A stretch of DNA of 64,000 bases from CAWJJM01 sp963843275 (lineage in GTDB: Bacteria; Acidobacteriota; Thermoanaerobaculia; Multivoradales; JBCCEF01). The notes beneath the pieces are model-generated. The model was given only the letters and a program-made list of their open reading frames with translations, ran no database searches and was not told the origin of the DNA. Shown one piece after another: positions 8,670-19,111 of the stretch; the first letter of the stretch is position 1; each line of letters starts with the position of its first letter. The position numbers and the translations under genes are program-made. The DNA lies in contig CAWJJM010000012.1 in the NCBI GenBank assembly GCA_963843275.1, forward strand, positions 372,001 through 436,000. The letters are read 5' to 3'.

Positions 8670-10792
8670 ATGCGGCGGACGCCGTGGTTGTTGGGGAGTG
8701 TGTGGGCCGTCGCCGCTGCGACGATCGCGACCGCCCAGGAGGGGAACGCCCCGACGCCGCCGCCGCGGGTGGCGGAGACGATCCAGGTGACGGCGACGCG
8801 GGTGCCGGAGGACGTGCTGCCGGTGCCGGCGTCGGTGACGGTGGTGACGGGGGAGGAGCTCGCCGTCCGCGGCGCCCGGGACCTGGCCTCGGCGTTGGCC
8901 CTGGTGGGTGGGGTGGCGGTGGCGCCGGGCGGCGACGGCGGGCCGGCGTCGGCCGTTCCCGAGCTGATGGGGCTACGCGAGTTCGACGCCTTTCTGCTGG
9001 TGGTCGACGGCGTGCCCTGGGGCGGCGCCTTCAACCCGGCCCTGGTCGACCCTCGACCTGACGAACGTCGACCGCATCGAGGTGCTGCGCGGCGCCGCGC
9101 CGGTGCTCTACGGGGCGACCTCGTTCGTCGGCGTCATCCACGTCATCCACCGTCCGCCGGCCGAGACCCCGCGCCAGGTGCGACGCCTGGGTCGGCGACC
9201 GCGGCTCGGGCGGCGCGGCGGCGACCCTGCGCCCTCGGCGGCGCCGGCTTCCGCCAGTCGCTGGCCGTCGACGCCGAGCGCCGGGGGCTGGCCGACGACC
9301 GGGCCGGCTTCGATCGCGCCCACGCGCTGTGGAGCGCGGTCGGCGAGGTCGGCGGCGGGCACGTTGCGCCTGGCGCTCGACGTCGCCGCCGTGCGCCAGG
9401 ACCCGACCAGCCCGCACCCGCGCGAGGGCCGGGTGCTGTCGCCGGACTGGTGCCGCTCGACGCCAACCACAACCCGCGCGACGCCAAGCATCGACGAGGA
9501 CCGCCTCCACTGCTGGCCGCCTACGACCACGCCCTGGGGCCCGGGGCCTGGACGCACCACGCGTGGCGGTCAGCGCCACGCAGCGCGACAGTCGGTGCGC
9601 GGCTTCCTGCGCGAGGAGCTCGACGTGCCGCCGGGGGAGTCGAACGCCGACGGCTTCCGCCAGGACTTCGACGGCACCGACCTGTTACTTCGACACGCCA
9701 CCTGGCGTGGCAGCCGGCCGCCGGCCTGTCGCTGGTCGCCGGCGTCGACCTGCTGGCCGGCAAGGGGCGAGGCGGAGAGCGAGAACTTCGAGTACCACGT
9801 CGCGCCTCGACGGCTCCGGCGCGCCGGCGAGCGGCGGGATCCACATCGACGAGCGGCCCGAGCTCGAGGACGAGCGGGCCTTCGCCGGCGCGTACGCGCA
9901 GGCGCTGTGGACGCCGGCGCCGCGCTGGACGCTGGACGCCGGGCTGCGCCTCAACCACACCCACGAGAAGCAGGAGGGGGAGGTCGAGGGCGAGGACGGC
10001 GACGAGGCGGCCCGCGACGAGCGCACCGACACCCGCCTGTCGGGCGGCGTCGGCGCCAGCTTCCTCGCCTGGCGCGGCGACCGCGAGGCGGTCTGGCTCT
10101 TCGCCCACTGCAAGGACGCCTTCAAGCCGGCGGCGGTCGACTTCGGTCCCGAGGCCGGAGGGCGAGATCCTCGACCCCGAGACGGCGCAGACGGTCGAGG
10201 CCGGCGTCAAGGGCGCCCACGACGGCGGCCGGCTGAGCTGGCAGGCCGAGCGCGTTCCGCATGGACTTCGACAACCTGGTGGTGGCGCGCACCGTCGACG
10301 GCCTGCCGTCGCTCGAGAACGCCGGCGAGCAGCGCTTCGAGGGCGTCGAGGTCGAGGGACGCTGGCGGCTCGCGCGAAGGGCTGGCGCGTCGAGGGTTCC
10401 TACGCCTGGCACGCGGCGAAGTTCCGCGACTACGTGCGCCGAGTTCGACGGCGTGCCGACCCAGCTCGCCGGCAACCGCCTGGAGATGTCGCCGGACCAG
10501 CTCGGCCGCCCTCGGCCTCACCTGGGCGCCGCCGCGCGGCTGGCGGGCCTGGGCCGGCGGCCAACTACGTCGGCGAGCGCTACCTCGACAAGCGCAACCG
10601 CGCCCTCGCCGGCGCCTACACCACGCTCGCGGCCGGCCTCGGCTACCGCTTCGAGAGCCTGCGAGGTGCGCCTCGACGGCGACAACCTCAGCGACGAGCG
10701 TCCGCCGGTGGCCGAGAGCGAGCTGGGCGAGGCCTCAGTACTACCGGCTGCCGGCGCGCCGCCTACGGGCCGGCGTCACCTGGCGGTTCTGA
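8670..10792 (+). pseudogene. TonB-dependent receptor, interrupted by about 20 single-base indels
   Basis: The start is secure: AGGAGG 7 nt before the ATG at 8670, a signal peptide ending TATAQ, and a TonB-box/plug start (ETIQVTATR, PVPASVTVVTGEEL). Intact reading stops at 9051. Beyond that the protein can be followed to the end by hopping frames: VDRIEVLRGAAPVLYGA, then plug and beta-barrel segments, and a classical terminal strand LRAGVTWRF before TGA at 10790-10792. I count about 16 one-base insertions (mostly C) and five deletions between 9051 and 10735. The peptide quality between shifts is high. As written it encodes only about 127 correct residues. It would import a siderophore, vitamin or glycan through the outer membrane; substrate unknown. 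Confidence 0.85.
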
Positions 10793-12694
10793 GCGCCGCG
10801 GCGGGGGCGGCGGCGCGCTGCCGCCGTCCGCGTCCGGCGCCGGCGCCGGACCCGGGATGAGGAGGCGGTCGAGGTCGGCCGCCGAGCGCAGCCGGTTGAG
10901 GTCCACGACCGGCGCGATCTCCGGCAGGTCGACGTTGTCGCGCCACTGCCACAGGTGCCAGACGTCCCAGCCCTCCGGCACCTGCGGCGCCTCCACGCCG
11001 TACTCGGCGATCCACAGCGGGTAGTCGCCGAAGTCGCCCGACATGTGGTTCTTCCAGAAGGTGGGCCCGGTGTAGATGATCGGCTTGACGCCGAGCTCGG
11101 CCTCGACCACCTCGAGGAACTTGCGCAGCCGCTCGGGGAGGTCGGGCGGCGCGGGACCGTAGAGCTTCTCGATGTCGACCACCGGCGCCAGGTCGCCGGG
11201 CTCGAACAGCACGTGGGCGAGGAAGTGGTGGGCCTGCTCCACCGGGTCGTCCGCCGAGCTGAAGAAGTGGTAGGCGCCGCGGACCAGCCCCGCCTGTCGC
11301 ATGCGCTCCCAGTGGGTGGCCAGGAAGGGGTCGGTGAAGTCGTTGCCCGCCGTCGCCAGGGTGAGGGCGAAGCGGTGCCCGTGGGCGGCGGCCGCGGACC
11401 AGTCCACCTTGCCGCTGTGGTAGGAGACGTCGACCCCGCTCACCGTACCGTCGGCAGCCGCCACCGCGAGGGCGGGCGGGGGCCGCGGCAGCTCGGCGCG
11501 GCGCCCCTGCCAGGGCACCGGCAGGGGCCGCTCCTCGACGGTGCCGTCGCCGAGCTGACCCACCTCGTTGCTCCCCCAGCAGAGGATGTCGCCGGAGGCG
11601 GTCTCGGCACAGGCGTGGTTGCCGGCCACCGCCAGCCGGACGACGCCCCGGCCCAGCCCCTGCACCGGGTGCGGCCCGATCGCCGCCGCCTCGGGGGCCA
11701 TCCGCTCCTCGCGCCCGGTGCCGAGCTCGCCGAGCTCGTTCGAGCCCCAGCACTCCACCGAGCCGCCGGCGACCAGCGCGCAGGTGAACGAGAAGCCGGC
11801 CTCGACCGCGGTCGCCGGGCCGGAGAGGCCGGCGACGCGGACCGGCGAGGTGCGCCGCGTCCGGGTGCCGTCGCCGAGCTGGCCGAAGCGGTTGTCGCCC
11901 CAGCAGGCGACGCCGCCGTCCTCGAGCCGGGCGCAGGTGTGGTAGGCGCCGGCCGACACCTCGGTGACCTTCGCCGGCAGCCGCGCCACCGCCACCGGCG
12001 TGCTCGCATCGACCGCCTTGCCCTGGCCGAGCTGCCCCGCGGAGCCGTCGCCCCAGCAGGCGACGCCGCCGTCGCGGCCCAGGGCGCAGGTGTGGAACCC
12101 CCCGGCCGAGAGCGCCGCCGCCGGGCCGGGGAGCGCTTCGACGGCGGCGGGCGCGGGACCCTCCGCCGCGCGGCCGAGCTGGTCGAGCGTGTCCTCCCCC
12201 CAACAGACGACCCCGCCCTCCGCGGTCAGGCCGCAGGTGTGGATCCAGCCGGCGTCGAGCGCCACCAGGCGGGGCAGCCCGGGCACGGGCGCCGGCGTGG
12301 GCCGGCAGGCGTGGCCGCGGCGGCGCTCGAGATCGGCGCTGGCGGGGAGGCCGAGCTGGCCGAGCTCGTCGTCGCCCCAGCACAGGACGGCGCCGTCGGC
12401 GGCCAGCAGGCAGCCGTGGCGGAGGCCGAAGGTCAGGTCGCGGGCCTCGGCCAGGGGCGACAGGTCGGCCGGGACCTGGAACGCCTCCTCGCCGGCACAG
12501 ACGCAGGCGGGCTCCGGCCCCGTGACGCAGGTGATCTGCGACCCCAGGGCGATCAGCCGCGGCGGCGGCGCGGCCGCCTTCTCCTGGGCGCGCGCCGGGC
12601 CGACCCCGGCCAGCACGGCGGCGAGCGCCAGCGGGGCGAGGCCCGCCCGGACGGTGCGGGGACCACGGCGCGAGCGGGGGGCGCGGCGCGGCAC
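10763..12694 (-). CDS. secreted RCC1-repeat protein fused to a GH25 lysozyme-like domain
   Basis: 643 residues. Residues 1-37 are a signal peptide (SRRGPR then LAPLALAAVLAG, ending ARAQ). Residues about 60-390 hold six RCC1 repeats, each with a TCAL-type strand and a CWG-x-N/D-x-x-GQLG turn; the paired Cys suggest disulfides outside the cytoplasm. Residues about 405-600 form a GH25 domain: GVDVSYHSGKVDW, GAYHFF, the catalytic pair in VVDIEK, PIIYTG, WIAEYG and WQWRDN. GH25 enzymes cut the N-acetylmuramic acid-GlcNAc bond of peptidoglycan. The tail is proline-rich. The GTG at 12694 lies 8 nt after the SDR stop and fits the signal peptide. It converges on the TonB receptor, overlapping its end by 30 nt. 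Confidence 0.88.
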   Translation of the reverse strand: MPRRAPRSRRGPRTVRAGLAPLALAAVLAGVGPARAQEKAAAPPPRLIALGSQITCVTGPEPACVCAGEEAFQVPADLSPLAEARDLTFGLRHGCLLAADGAVLCWGDDELGQLGLPASADLERRRGHACRPTPAPVPGLPRLVALDAGWIHTCGLTAEGGVVCWGEDTLDQLGRAAEGPAPAAVEALPGPAAALSAGGFHTCALGRDGGVACWGDGSAGQLGQGKAVDASTPVAVARLPAKVTEVSAGAYHTCARLEDGGVACWGDNRFGQLGDGTRTRRTSPVRVAGLSGPATAVEAGFSFTCALVAGGSVECWGSNELGELGTGREERMAPEAAAIGPHPVQGLGRGVVRLAVAGNHACAETASGDILCWGSNEVGQLGDGTVEERPLPVPWQGRRAELPRPPPALAVAAADGTVSGVDVSYHSGKVDWSAAAAHGHRFALTLATAGNDFTDPFLATHWERMRQAGLVRGAYHFFSSADDPVEQAHHFLAHVLFEPGDLAPVVDIEKLYGPAPPDLPERLRKFLEVVEAELGVKPIIYTGPTFWKNHMSGDFGDYPLWIAEYGVEAPQVPEGWDVWHLWQWRDNVDLPEIAPVVDLNRLRSAADLDRLLIPGPAPAPDADGGSAPPPPPRRSEPPGDAGP

Positions 12695-12702
12695 GGCAGG
12701 CC

Positions 12703-13404
12703 TCAGAAGGGGTTGGTGGCGAAGACCGACAGCTCGGGGACGAAGCCGCGGTCGTCCATCTCGAGGACGCCGACCACGGCGGCGCCGATCTCCTCCGGGC
12801 GCAGCTTCTTGGGCGAGGCCTCCTGTGCGCGGCCCACCTTGCCGAAGAAGCCGGTCTGCACCTCGCTCGGGTTGATCAGGAAGACCCGCACGTCGTGCCG
12901 CCGCAACTCGTCGCGCCAGCACTCGGTCATGCCGCGCAGCGCGAACTTCGACGACGCGTAGGCGGTGCCGCCGCGGCCGCCGCGCAGCCCGGAGGTCGAG
13001 GCGATGTTGACCAGGTTGCCCGACCCCTGGCGGAGGAACTGCCGGGCCGCTTCGCGCGCCATCAGGAAGGCGCCGAAGACGTTGGTCCGGTAGACCGCTT
13101 CGAGGTCGGCGAGCTCCGTGTCGACGAGGGGCGCGAAGCGGCCGAAGCCCGCGTTGTTGACCAGGATGTCGAGGCGGCCGTGGCGCTCCACGAAGTCCGC
13201 GACGGTGCGCACCGCGTCGGCCTCCACGCCGACGTCCCCCTGCAGGTATCCGGCTCCGAGCTCCTCGGCGGCGCGGCGCAGCGGCTCGAGCCGCCGGCCG
13301 GTGAGCACGACGTCGCAGCCGCGCCCGACCAGCGCCGCCGCGATGCCGCGTCCGATCCCCTCGCTGCCTCCGGTGACCAACGCCTTGGCGCCTGCGAGCT
13401 CCAT
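12703..13404 (-). CDS. short-chain dehydrogenase/reductase
   Basis: 233 residues, the usual SDR length. Seen: nucleotide loop VTGGSEGIGRG (Rossmann TGxxxGxG), NNAG at the end of strand 4, Ser in NIASTSG, and the catalytic Tyr-x-x-x-Lys in YASSKFAL. The C-terminal ENPSEVQT-like stretch (INPSEVQTGFFGK) matches the FabG/3-ketoacyl-reductase-like branch. Probable NAD(P)H-dependent oxidoreductase of unknown substrate. GAGGAGG lies 7 nt before the ATG at 13404. The lysozyme-like gene follows 8 nt downstream, so the two are probably co-transcribed, though no functional link is evident. Confidence 0.93.
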   Translation of the reverse strand: MELAGAKALVTGGSEGIGRGIAAALVGRGCDVVLTGRRLEPLRRAAEELGAGYLQGDVGVEADAVRTVADFVERHGRLDILVNNAGFGRFAPLVDTELADLEAVYRTNVFGAFLMAREAARQFLRQGSGNLVNIASTSGLRGGRGGTAYASSKFALRGMTECWRDELRRHDVRVFLINPSEVQTGFFGKVGRAQEASPKKLRPEEIGAAVVGVLEMDDRGFVPELSVFATNPF

Positions 13405-13483
13405 GTCCGTTCCTCCTCGCCGATGGTGTATCACACGCGAGCGTCCCCGGCGACGCCGCAGCGCGGCAGCCGGATGACGCGCC

Positions 13484-13512
13484 TTGACATTTTTGACGCA
13501 CTGCGGCATACT
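13484..13512 (+). promoter_or_regulatory. sigma-70 promoter of the phasin gene
   Basis: TTGACA at 13484-13489 and CATACT at 13507-13512, separated by exactly 17 nt. The spacer contains a T-run followed by GACGCACTGCGG, which resembles the TGC-rich operator seen in phasin promoters of proteobacteria where PhaR-type repressors bind. It sits about 110 nt before the phasin start. Confidence 0.7.
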
Positions 13513-13624
13513 GCGTTCGACGGGCGAGGTCCAAGCAGGCGATGGCGCCCGCAGGTCTTACGCCGCAACCCAACTCCCGCCCCTGCCGCGATGCGGCGGA
13601 CGGGCCGGAGACAGGAGGAACCCG

Positions 13625-14236
13625 ATGCAACTGATCAACATGGATGTCAACGAGCAGGTCAAGAAGCTCGAGGGCAACGTGCGCACCTCGGCGCACAACG
13701 TCTGGCTCGCCAGCCTCGGCGCCGTCTCCCTGGCCGAGGAGGAGGGGCGCGACCTCCTCGAGAACCTGATCGCCCGTGGCCGCACCTTCGAGGGCCGGGG
13801 CCGCAAGGAGGTCGACAAGGCGGTGCGCGAGATGGACAAGGCGCGCGGCCGCGTCACCAAGGGCGTCGAGGACCTCGCCGAGCTGGTGGACCGCCGGGTC
13901 GCCGCCGTGCTGCACCGGATGGGCATCCCCACCCGCGACGAGATCCAGACCCTGACCCGCCGCGTCGAGGAGCTGACGCACCGCGTCCTGACGCGCGGCG
14001 AGAAGGTCGCCGCGACCGCCGAGCGCAAGGTCTACCACGTGGTCTGGGCCGACGAGCAGTGGAAGGTGGAGGCCGAGGGCGCCAGCCGCGCCACCAGCAC
14101 CCACGCCACCAAGGACGAGGCGGTCAGCGCCGCCCGCGAGCTGGCCCAGGGGCAGGTTCCCAGCCAGATGGTGATCCACCGCATGGACGGGACGGTGCAG
14201 ACCCAGACCACCTACGACGAGCCGCTGGTGTCGTAG
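13625..14236 (+). CDS. phasin-family protein with C-terminal DUF2188 domain
   Basis: 203 residues. Residues 8-125 are a phasin/PhaI-type helical region (VNEQVKKLEGNVRTSAHNVWLASLGAVSLAEEEG, later DKARGRVTKGVEDL and IPTRDEIQTLTRRVEEL). Residues about 135-200 form DUF2188: YHVVWADEQWKVEAEG, ATSTHATKDEAVSAARELA and VIHRMDGTVQTQ. Phasins coat polyhydroxyalkanoate granules, and DUF2188 is a small beta-rich domain of unknown role. The RBS AGGAGG is 6 nt before the ATG. The gene stands alone between a strong promoter and a strong terminator. No PHA synthase lies nearby, so a role in granules is inferred from family only. Confidence 0.85.
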   Translation: MQLINMDVNEQVKKLEGNVRTSAHNVWLASLGAVSLAEEEGRDLLENLIARGRTFEGRGRKEVDKAVREMDKARGRVTKGVEDLAELVDRRVAAVLHRMGIPTRDEIQTLTRRVEELTHRVLTRGEKVAATAERKVYHVVWADEQWKVEAEGASRATSTHATKDEAVSAARELAQGQVPSQMVIHRMDGTVQTQTTYDEPLVS

Positions 14237-14293
14237 GCGTCGACGTCGGCGCGGGCCCGGAGCGACCCTGCGCCGCCCGGGACCCGCCAGGGG

Positions 14294-14335
14294 CCCCCGC
14301 GAGCCGTTCCCCTCGACGGCTCCGGGGGTCTTTTT
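14294..14335 (+). terminator. rho-independent terminator after the phasin gene
   Basis: A GC-rich stem (CCCCC-GCGAGCCG ... CGGCTC-CGGGGG) is followed at once by TCTTTTT. It lies 58 nt after the phasin stop and also ends near the convergent dehydrogenase gene. Confidence 0.85.
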
Positions 14336-14367
14336 CGTTGGTTGCCGACCGCGGCCGGCCGGGCACC

Positions 14368-15927
<1,560 letters not shown>

Positions 15928-15947
15928 CCGCTCCTCCTCTGGGGCCG

Positions 15948-17189
15948 TCAGTCCATCCGCAGGACGGCCTCGATGCGCTCGAGCGCCCAGTCGACCTCGT
16001 CGCGGGTGATCACCAGCGGCGGGGCGATGCGGATGACGTTCTCGTGGGTCTCCTTGCACAGCAGGCCGCGGCGCTGCAGCTCCTCGCAGAAGCGGCGGGC
16101 GCCGCCGGCGGCGGCGGTCAGCTCGATGCCGATCCACAGGCCGCGGCCACGGACCTCGGCGACGTGCGGCGAGTCGATCGCCCGCAGCCGCTCGATCATG
16201 TCGGCGCCGAGACGCGCCGAGTTCTCCACCATCCCCTCCTCGACGAGGACCCGCAGAGCCTCGCGCGCCACGGCGGCGCCGACCGGGTTGCCGCCGTAGG
16301 TCGAGCCGTGGTCGCCGGGGTGGAAGACCCCCATCACCTCGTCGTCGGCGAGGACCGCCGACACCGGGTAGAGCCCGCCGGAGAGCGCCTTGCCGACGAT
16401 CACCACGTCCGGCCGGATCCCCTCGTGCTCGTAGGCGAAGAGCTTGCCGGTCCGCCCCAGGCCCGATTGGATCTCGTCGAGCATCAGCAGCGCGCCGTGC
16501 TCGCGGGTCAGCTCGCGCAGGCGCGCCAGGTAGCCGGCCGGCGGCACGATGATGCCGCCCTCGCCCTGGATCGGCTCGACCAGCACGGCGGCGGTGTTCG
16601 GGCCGAGGGCGGCGGCCACCGCGTCGGCGTCCCCGTAGGGCAGCCGGCGGAAGCCGGGGGTGAAGGGGCCGAAGCCGCTGCGGTACTGCTCCTCGCTGGA
16701 GAACCCCACGATGGTGGTGGTGCGGCCGTGGAAGTTGTGCTCGAAGACCAGGATCTCGGCGGCGTCCGCGGGCACCCCCTTGACCGTGTAGGCCCACTTG
16801 CGGGCCGCCTTGATGGCGGTCTCGACCGCCTCCGCCCCGGTGTTCATCGGCAGGACGCGGGCGAAGCCGGTCAGCTCGCACAGCTCGCGGTAGAACAGGC
16901 CGAGCTGGTCGTTGCGGAAGGCGCGCGAGGTCAGGGCCACCCGGCCCGCCTGATCGGCGAGGGCGGCGACGATGCGCGGGTGGCAGTGGCCCTGGTTGAC
17001 CGCCGAGTACGAAGCCAGGCAGTCCATGTAGCGGTTGCCGTCGACGTCCCAGACCCAGACCCCGGCGGCCCGCTGGATCACCACGTCCAGCGGGTGGTAG
17101 TTGTGGGCGCCGAAGCGCTCTTCGAGCTCGATGAATTCGGTGGTGGTGCGGGGCGCGGCGGGGCGCGCGTCGATCTCGGCGGTGGTCAT
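15948..17189 (-). CDS. rocD: ornithine aminotransferase
   Basis: 413 residues, class-III PLP aminotransferase. Strong matches to RocD/OAT: GAHNYHPLDVVI, MDCLASYSAVNQGHCHPRI, MNTGAEAVETAIKAARKW (PLP phosphate binding), HNFHGRTTTIVGFSS, EPIQGEGGI, LDEIQSGLGRTGK, the Schiff-base Lys in VIVGKALSGG, and HGSTYGGNPV. It converts ornithine plus 2-oxoglutarate to glutamate semialdehyde plus glutamate. The start is the ATG at 17189 with a GGAGAGGG box. The aldehyde dehydrogenase gene follows 20 nt downstream, so they are likely one transcript, but that dehydrogenase belongs to the CoA-semialdehyde group rather than pyrroline-5-carboxylate dehydrogenase. Confidence 0.96.
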   Translation of the reverse strand: MTTAEIDARPAAPRTTTEFIELEERFGAHNYHPLDVVIQRAAGVWVWDVDGNRYMDCLASYSAVNQGHCHPRIVAALADQAGRVALTSRAFRNDQLGLFYRELCELTGFARVLPMNTGAEAVETAIKAARKWAYTVKGVPADAAEILVFEHNFHGRTTTIVGFSSEEQYRSGFGPFTPGFRRLPYGDADAVAAALGPNTAAVLVEPIQGEGGIIVPPAGYLARLRELTREHGALLMLDEIQSGLGRTGKLFAYEHEGIRPDVVIVGKALSGGLYPVSAVLADDEVMGVFHPGDHGSTYGGNPVGAAVAREALRVLVEEGMVENSARLGADMIERLRAIDSPHVAEVRGRGLWIGIELTAAAGGARRFCEELQRRGLLCKETHENVIRIAPPLVITRDEVDWALERIEAVLRMD

Positions 17190-17477
17190 GGTCCCTCTCC
17201 GTGCAGGAAATCCGGTCGTGGCGGCCCCGGAGGAGCGAGCGAACCGGGGGCGGCGGCGGGAAGGCCGCAGGGGCCTTGTATCACAGGGGCGAGGGAGGAG
17301 ACCAGCGGTGCCGAAAGGGCGCCCGCCGCCGGCCGCGGCTCGCCGCAATCGAGCAAGTAGACAAATTTCTCCTTCTCTGTCCACCGATGCGCCCCGCGCG
17401 GCACTCTTGCAGTGAAGGCGAAAGGCCGGCCGCTCTTTTTCCTGGCCGGCGTGATCTCTCACCAGGAGGAACATCCG

Positions 17478-17828
17478 ATGCGGTCAAGAAGTGTGGTGCG
17501 CTGTCTCCTTGCGCTCGCCGTCGTCCTGCTGTCCACCCTGCCCCTCACCGCCGCCGCGGCGCCGGCCGCGTCGCGGGCCGACCAGACCGCCGGTCACGCC
17601 GTCGGCGACTGGTGGTCGGCGCTCGCCCACGGTTGCGACGAGCTCCTGGCCTGGCTCGGCGTGGGCGGCGGCCCCGCCGCCGCCGGCGCCGCGTCGGGCG
17701 TCGCCCCGACGCCGACGGCGCCCAGCGGTCCGGGGACGACCCGGCTCGCCCCGACCGACGGCACCGACGTGAGCACGGGGAGCCCGGAGACCGGCGACTC
17801 CGGTCCCTGGATCGACCCGGACGGCTAG
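17478..17828 (+). CDS. small secreted protein of unknown function
   Basis: 116 residues. A signal peptide covers residues 1-27 (RSRSVVRC, hydrophobic core, AAAAPA). The mature part has a short helix with two Trp (GDWWSALAHGCDELLAWLG), then a Gly/Ala/Pro/Thr-rich linker and an acidic end GPWIDPDG. A strong AGGAGG lies 6 nt before the ATG. No known domain. The low-complexity mature region suggests a wall- or periplasm-exposed peptide. Confidence 0.7.
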   Translation: MRSRSVVRCLLALAVVLLSTLPLTAAAAPAASRADQTAGHAVGDWWSALAHGCDELLAWLGVGGGPAAAGAASGVAPTPTAPSGPGTTRLAPTDGTDVSTGSPETGDSGPWIDPDG

Positions 17829-17855
17829 AGCCGGATCTCTCCGTACGACGGTCCT

Positions 17856-17887
17856 GCCGCAGGCGCGGAGACGGCCGCGCCTGCGGC
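17856..17887 (+). terminator. perfect 13-bp inverted repeat (possible terminator hairpin)
   Basis: GCCGCAGGCGCGG and its exact complement CCGCGCCTGCGGC flank a 6-nt loop, 28 nt after the stop of the small secreted protein gene. No T-run follows, so it may be a rho-independent-like or mRNA-stabilising hairpin. Confidence 0.5.
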
Positions 17888-17998
17888 GTCGCGCCCCGAC
17901 GGGCTTCTGCGTTGCGGAGCCGTCCGCGAGGCGGTGCGCGCCGACCTCGCGGCGCCGCCTCGGGGCGGGCGGCCGCGGACCCGTAGAATCGTCGCGCG

Positions 17999-18949
17999 AT
18001 GACGACGCCGGACCGCGGCACCCCTTCCCGCTACGCCTGGCTGTCGATCGCCGCCGCGGTCGCCACCATGGCGCTGAAGACGGTGGCGTGGCTGCTGACC
18101 GACTCGGTGGGCCTGTTCGCGGACGCGCTCGAGTCGCTGGTCAACCTGTCGGCCGGCGTCCTGGCGTTGCTCGTCCTGCGGGTCGCCGAGCGGCCGCCGG
18201 ACGAGGAGCACCTCTACGGCCACGAGAAGGCCGAGTACTTCTCGAGCGGCGTCGAGGGCACGCTGATCATGGTGGCCGCCGGCTCGGTGGCGTTCAGCGC
18301 CGTGCGGCGCCTGCTCGCGCCGCGGCCGGTGGAGCAGCTCGGCCTCGGGCTCACCCTGCTGGTGGTGGCGGCGCTGGTCAACCTGGCGGTGGCGCTGGTG
18401 CTGCTCGCCGCCGGCCGCCGGCTGCGCTCGATCACCCTGCGCGCCAACGCCCAGCACCTGCTGACCGACGTGTGGACCTCGGCCGGGGTCCTGGTCGGGC
18501 TCGGGCTGGTGGCGACGACCGGCCTCCAGGTCCTCGACCCGGTGGTGGCGCTGGCGGTGGCGGCGCAGATCGCCTGGACCGGGCTGGGGCTGGTGCGCAC
18601 CTCGGTGGAGGGCCTGATGGACCGGGCGCTGCCCGGCGCCGACGTGCGGGTGGTCGAGGAGGTCCTCGCCGCCCACAGCGGCGGCGGTGCCGAGCAGGTG
18701 CGGTACCACGCCCTGCGCACCCGCCGGGCCGGCGCCCGCTCGTTCGTCTCCTTCCACGTCCAGGTGCCGGGGAGCTGGTCGGTGCAGCGCGGTCACGACC
18801 TGCTCGAGAGCCTCGAGGAGGAGGTCCGCGCCCGGCTGCCGGCGGCGGCGGTCTTCACCCACCTCGAGCCGCTCGAGGACCCCCGCTCGTACGACGATCA
18901 GGCGCTCGACCGGCCGCGCGGCCGGCGCGATCTGGACCGTTTGCCGTAA
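17999..18949 (+). CDS. cation diffusion facilitator (CDF) metal exporter
   Basis: 316 residues with six hydrophobic helices and a cytoplasmic C-terminal domain. CDF features: TDSVGLFADALESLVNLSAG in helix 2 (metal-site Asp residues), the GHEKAEYFSSGVEG loop, and ANAQHLLTDVWTSAGV in helix 5 with the His-x-x-x-Asp metal pair. The C-terminal part has the ferredoxin-like dimer domain (RTRRAGARSFVSFHVQVPG, THLEP). It exports Zn(II), Fe(II) or similar ions in exchange for protons; the Asp/His set resembles the FieF/Zn group. Start ATG at 17999. Confidence 0.93.
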   Translation: MTTPDRGTPSRYAWLSIAAAVATMALKTVAWLLTDSVGLFADALESLVNLSAGVLALLVLRVAERPPDEEHLYGHEKAEYFSSGVEGTLIMVAAGSVAFSAVRRLLAPRPVEQLGLGLTLLVVAALVNLAVALVLLAAGRRLRSITLRANAQHLLTDVWTSAGVLVGLGLVATTGLQVLDPVVALAVAAQIAWTGLGLVRTSVEGLMDRALPGADVRVVEEVLAAHSGGGAEQVRYHALRTRRAGARSFVSFHVQVPGSWSVQRGHDLLESLEEEVRARLPAAAVFTHLEPLEDPRSYDDQALDRPRGRRDLDRLP

Positions 18950-19111
18950 CCGTCTGGCCGTGCGATACTTGGCGCCGGAGGGTGCGCGGTCGCGGCCCTC
19001 CTCTTCCAACGCGGCGGCGCCGGCCGAGGCCGGTTCCCCGCTCCCGATGCCCGGCTGCGCTCCAGCTCCCGCCCACCGCGGGGCGGCCGGGCGGTCCGAG
19101 GCCTTGTTGCG

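Noticed and set aside
5921..9034. 1037-residue minus-strand open frame overlapping the YfhO gene
   Set aside because: Arg/Pro/Gly/Ala-rich, without domains; it is a shadow of the YfhO gene in a high-GC genome.
15948..17189. Reading the rocD-dehydrogenase pair as an ornithine-to-glutamate (RocD-RocA) operon
   Set aside because: The dehydrogenase end (GMELYLQRVALQG) and GQKCTAVRR match PaaZ/BoxD-type enzymes, not pyrroline-5-carboxylate dehydrogenase.
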